A stretch of 7,660 bases of DNA from SFTJ01 sp905210415. Lineage in GTDB: Bacteria > Bacteroidota > Bacteroidia > Bacteroidales > Muribaculaceae. The DNA lies in assembly GCA_902476295.1 (NCBI GenBank), contig CABSDC010000108.1, positions 1-7,660 of the forward strand, given 5' to 3'. The notes beneath the pieces are model-generated. The model had not been told where the DNA came from, ran no database searches, and was given only the letters and a program-made list of their open reading frames with translations. This document shows, one piece after another, positions 6,664 to 7,660 of the stretch (positions are counted from its first letter, which is position 1; every line of letters starts with the position of its first letter). The position numbers and the translations under genes are program-made.

Positions 6664-6719
6664 TTTATTTAACTGGCCGTTATTTGCCGTTAAAATCCTG
6701 AATCACAGCGTTAAATAAA
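6664..6719. repeat. 10-bp inverted repeat enclosing a GCCGTTA direct repeat
   Basis: TTTATTTAAC (6664-6673) is the exact reverse complement of GTTAAATAAA (6710-6719). Between the arms GCCGTTA occurs twice (6676-6682 and 6686-6692), spaced by 10 bp, one helical turn. The right arm overlaps the next inverted repeat by 2 nt. This could be a regulator-binding array; nothing identifies the protein. Confidence 0.55.
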
Positions 6720-6763
6720 GGTTATATAAAATCCCGATTATATTTGGAATTTTATATAACCTT
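6718..6763. repeat. 15-bp perfect inverted repeat with 16-nt centre upstream of the orphan gene
   Basis: The arm at 6718-6732 (AAGGTTATATAAAAT) is the exact reverse complement of the arm at 6749-6763 (ATTTTATATAACCTT), with a 16-nt centre. Both arms are A/T-rich with GG/CC near the outer ends. The centre carries TATATTTG (6739-6746), whose TTTG is also the best -33 element for the downstream promoter, and the right arm fills the promoter spacer. An operator for a dimeric or tetrameric repressor is the simplest reading; a terminator is unlikely because there is no GC-rich stem or following T tract. Confidence 0.7.
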
Positions 6764-6774
6764 CTACATATTTG
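6743..6774 (+). promoter_or_regulatory. Candidate promoter for the 144-residue orphan gene
   Basis: TTTG (6743-6746), then 20 nt, then CATATTTG (6767-6774), which differs from TAnnTTTG only in its first base. Transcription would begin near 6781, giving a leader of about 80 nt. The alternative -7 match TATATTTG at 6739-6746 is a perfect motif but has no TTG at the right distance upstream. Confidence 0.5.
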
Positions 6775-6862
6775 CATTGTTCCGAAAATCGATATAATGA
6801 ATAAATAACGCAACCAATGCAAACAGATATAAATTTTAACAACCACTTAAAAACAAAAAATT

Positions 6863-7297
6863 ATGGAATTTAGTTTTGAAGGAAACGAAGCGGACATGAC
6901 AAAAGATCATTTGTATACTCTGACAATCCTTAAAGCCGTATGTGAAGATTTCTATTTCGACGTAGATGATGAGAACAGTACATTCTATAACATTTATCGC
7001 GAAGCCTACGACTATTTAACAGACCAATGCAAAGTGGAAAATGTCGAGAAATTCGTCAAGTGTCATCCAAAGTTAATCGATAAAGAGAAGGTCATCCTCG
7101 AATGCACTTGGAATGATGGCTACGGAATAATTTATAAAATATCGAGCCAGGTTCACGATGGCGAAAAAAGATTGTTTAAAGATAAATCAGGCAAGTTTCA
7201 TTTTGTAGAATCAGATGATGAAAGATACGAAAAAGCCTACAGTATATTTGGTATCTTTTTGGACTCAAGGATACACACAGCGGTATTGTACTATTAA
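6863..7297 (+). CDS. Hypothetical acidic protein, 144 residues
   Basis: I do not recognise this protein. It is a soluble-looking chain with no signal peptide or membrane segment, about 29 acidic against 18 basic residues, and many aromatic residues. The N-terminal half looks helical (TKDHLYTLTILKAVCEDFYF, then FYNIYREAYDYLTDQC); the middle looks like beta strands (KVILECTWNDGYGIIYKIS, 76-94) and a lysine-rich turn; the end is FGIFLDSRIHTAVLYY. Three cysteines are scattered (27, 56, 67, plus one at 81 in ECTW), with no metal motif. The start at 6863 follows an A-rich leader typical of Bacteroidetes; no Shine-Dalgarno is needed. The base composition is visibly richer in A/T than cmk, ispH or feoAB, which hints at recent acquisition. 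It stands alone, divergent from feoAB, behind a dyad-rich promoter region. Small acidic proteins of this shape include immunity or anti-nuclease proteins, but there is no motif to support either. Confidence 0.75.
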   Translation: MEFSFEGNEADMTKDHLYTLTILKAVCEDFYFDVDDENSTFYNIYREAYDYLTDQCKVENVEKFVKCHPKLIDKEKVILECTWNDGYGIIYKISSQVHDGEKRLFKDKSGKFHFVESDDERYEKAYSIFGIFLDSRIHTAVLYY

Positions 7298-7362
7298 TTG
7301 CGCAAGCCGAAGGGCAAATGCATCTCATTTCTCAACCGCTGTTTGTAGCGATAACCACAACC

Positions 7363-7404
7363 GGTAGGGACGTGGCATACCGAACGCACTGTCGCATCCC
7401 TACC
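7363..7404. repeat. 8-bp inverted repeat GGTAGGGA/TCCCTACC with 26-nt loop
   Basis: GGTAGGGA (7363-7370) and TCCCTACC (7397-7404) are exact reverse complements. The GTAGGGACGTGGCATACC string on the left resembles half of intergenic palindromes I associate with Bacteroidales genomes. It may also act as a weak bidirectional terminator after the orphan gene, 66 nt past its stop, but there is no T tract. Confidence 0.55.
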
Positions 7405-7525
7405 CTTCCAAACAGTCTCCCAACCTACCCAAACGCCATATTCCACCAAAAGAACATGCCCCACATAATAAATCAGCGAAATCCGCGTGAACTTCTAACC
7501 AACATAGGTGCGACACCACCCGCCA

Positions 7526-7567
7526 GAGCGGTGAAGCCGCTCGTATAGGCAAGGCGTTAAACTTGCC
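7526..7567. repeat. Two adjacent short hairpins
   Basis: GAGCGG (7526-7531) pairs with CCGCTC (7537-7542) around the loop TGAAG, and GGCAAG (7548-7553) pairs with CTTGCC (7562-7567) around an 8-nt loop, only 5 nt apart. Neither is followed by a clear T run, so they look more like parts of a structured repeat than terminators. Confidence 0.5.
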
Positions 7568-7660
7568 GTTGGGTAACCGCTTGCAAACGAGCGCTGCGAG
7601 TCTGCTGGCGGTGAACGATGCTGCCGCCCACACTCGCTCGGCGTGCCGAAGGTACGCGTC

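Larger units (their letters stand above)
7298..7660. other. Non-coding stretch with several hairpins, probable dispersed repeat
   Basis: No convincing gene is present. Open frames occur at 7318-7548 (+) and 7400-7633 (-), but they overlap each other, start without leaders (the second at GTG), and their composition follows the palindromes. The stretch turns GC-rich after about 7500. It holds three hairpins, listed separately, and a palindrome TTGCGCAA at the end of the orphan gene. Text such as AATCAGCGAAATCCGCGTGA reminds me of repeats scattered between genes in Bacteroidales; that is recollection, not a search. Confidence 0.5.

Noticed and set aside
6718..6763. The 15-bp dyad as a Rho-independent terminator or insertion-element end
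   Set aside because: There is no GC-rich stem or T tract, it does not follow a gene, and no transposase or target duplication accompanies it.
7318..7548. Plus-strand frame of 76 residues after the orphan gene
   Set aside because: It overlaps the opposing frame and the GGTAGGGA hairpin, is Pro/Thr/Asn-rich without any fold pattern, and lacks a ribosome entry signal.
7400..7633. Minus-strand frame of 77 residues, starting at GTG
   Set aside because: It runs through the hairpins of the 3' tail, has a composition dictated by the palindromes, and has no promoter or leader. It is more likely a by-product of the repeat than a gene.

Overview
The window looks like chromosomal DNA of a Bacteroidales bacterium. 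The evidence is a single-chain FeoA-FeoB iron transporter followed by a small Cys-rich FeoB-associated membrane protein, promoters of the Bacteroidetes type (TTG, about 20 nt, then TAnnTTTG), A-rich leaders with little Shine-Dalgarno signal, and a cmk-ispH pair. GC-rich third positions in most genes suggest a Muribaculaceae- or Prevotella-like member, but family level is a guess.

Layout. Bases 1-906 (+): the last 40 codons of a probable polyprenyl diphosphate synthase, then a TatD-family metal-dependent hydrolase 18 bp later. Bases 929-2609 (+): a promoter region with a dyad, then cmk (cytidylate kinase) and ispH (last enzyme of the MEP isoprenoid pathway). Bases 2625-3963 (-): a two-gene unit with its own promoter, a GNAT-like acetyltransferase overlapping a PglC-type phosphoglycosyltransferase by 14 nt; its 3' end converges on ispH with only 15 bp between stop codons. 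Bases 3948-6642 (-): the iron-uptake operon, feoAB fusion plus the Cys-rich partner, with a clear promoter and an adjacent dyad. Bases 6556-6862: a 307 bp divergent intergenic region unusually rich in inverted repeats. Bases 6863-7297 (+): an A/T-rich orphan gene for an acidic 144-residue protein I do not recognise. Bases 7298-7660: no convincing gene, several hairpins, probably a dispersed palindromic repeat.

How the parts fit. Polyprenyl synthase and IspH belong to isoprenoid synthesis, which ultimately yields undecaprenyl phosphate, the lipid acceptor expected for the phosphoglycosyltransferase. IspH needs a [4Fe-4S] cluster, so the Feo operon supports it in a general way; nothing in the sequence shows that these units are co-regulated.

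Most worth a second look: the orphan gene at 6863 with a 15-bp perfect inverted repeat built around its candidate promoter; the A8 run in the acetyltransferase/phosphoglycosyltransferase overlap, where loss of one A would fuse the two proteins; and the dyads at the cmk and feoAB promoters. Most of the window is ordinary core metabolism and I found no clear defence, CRISPR or mobile system.
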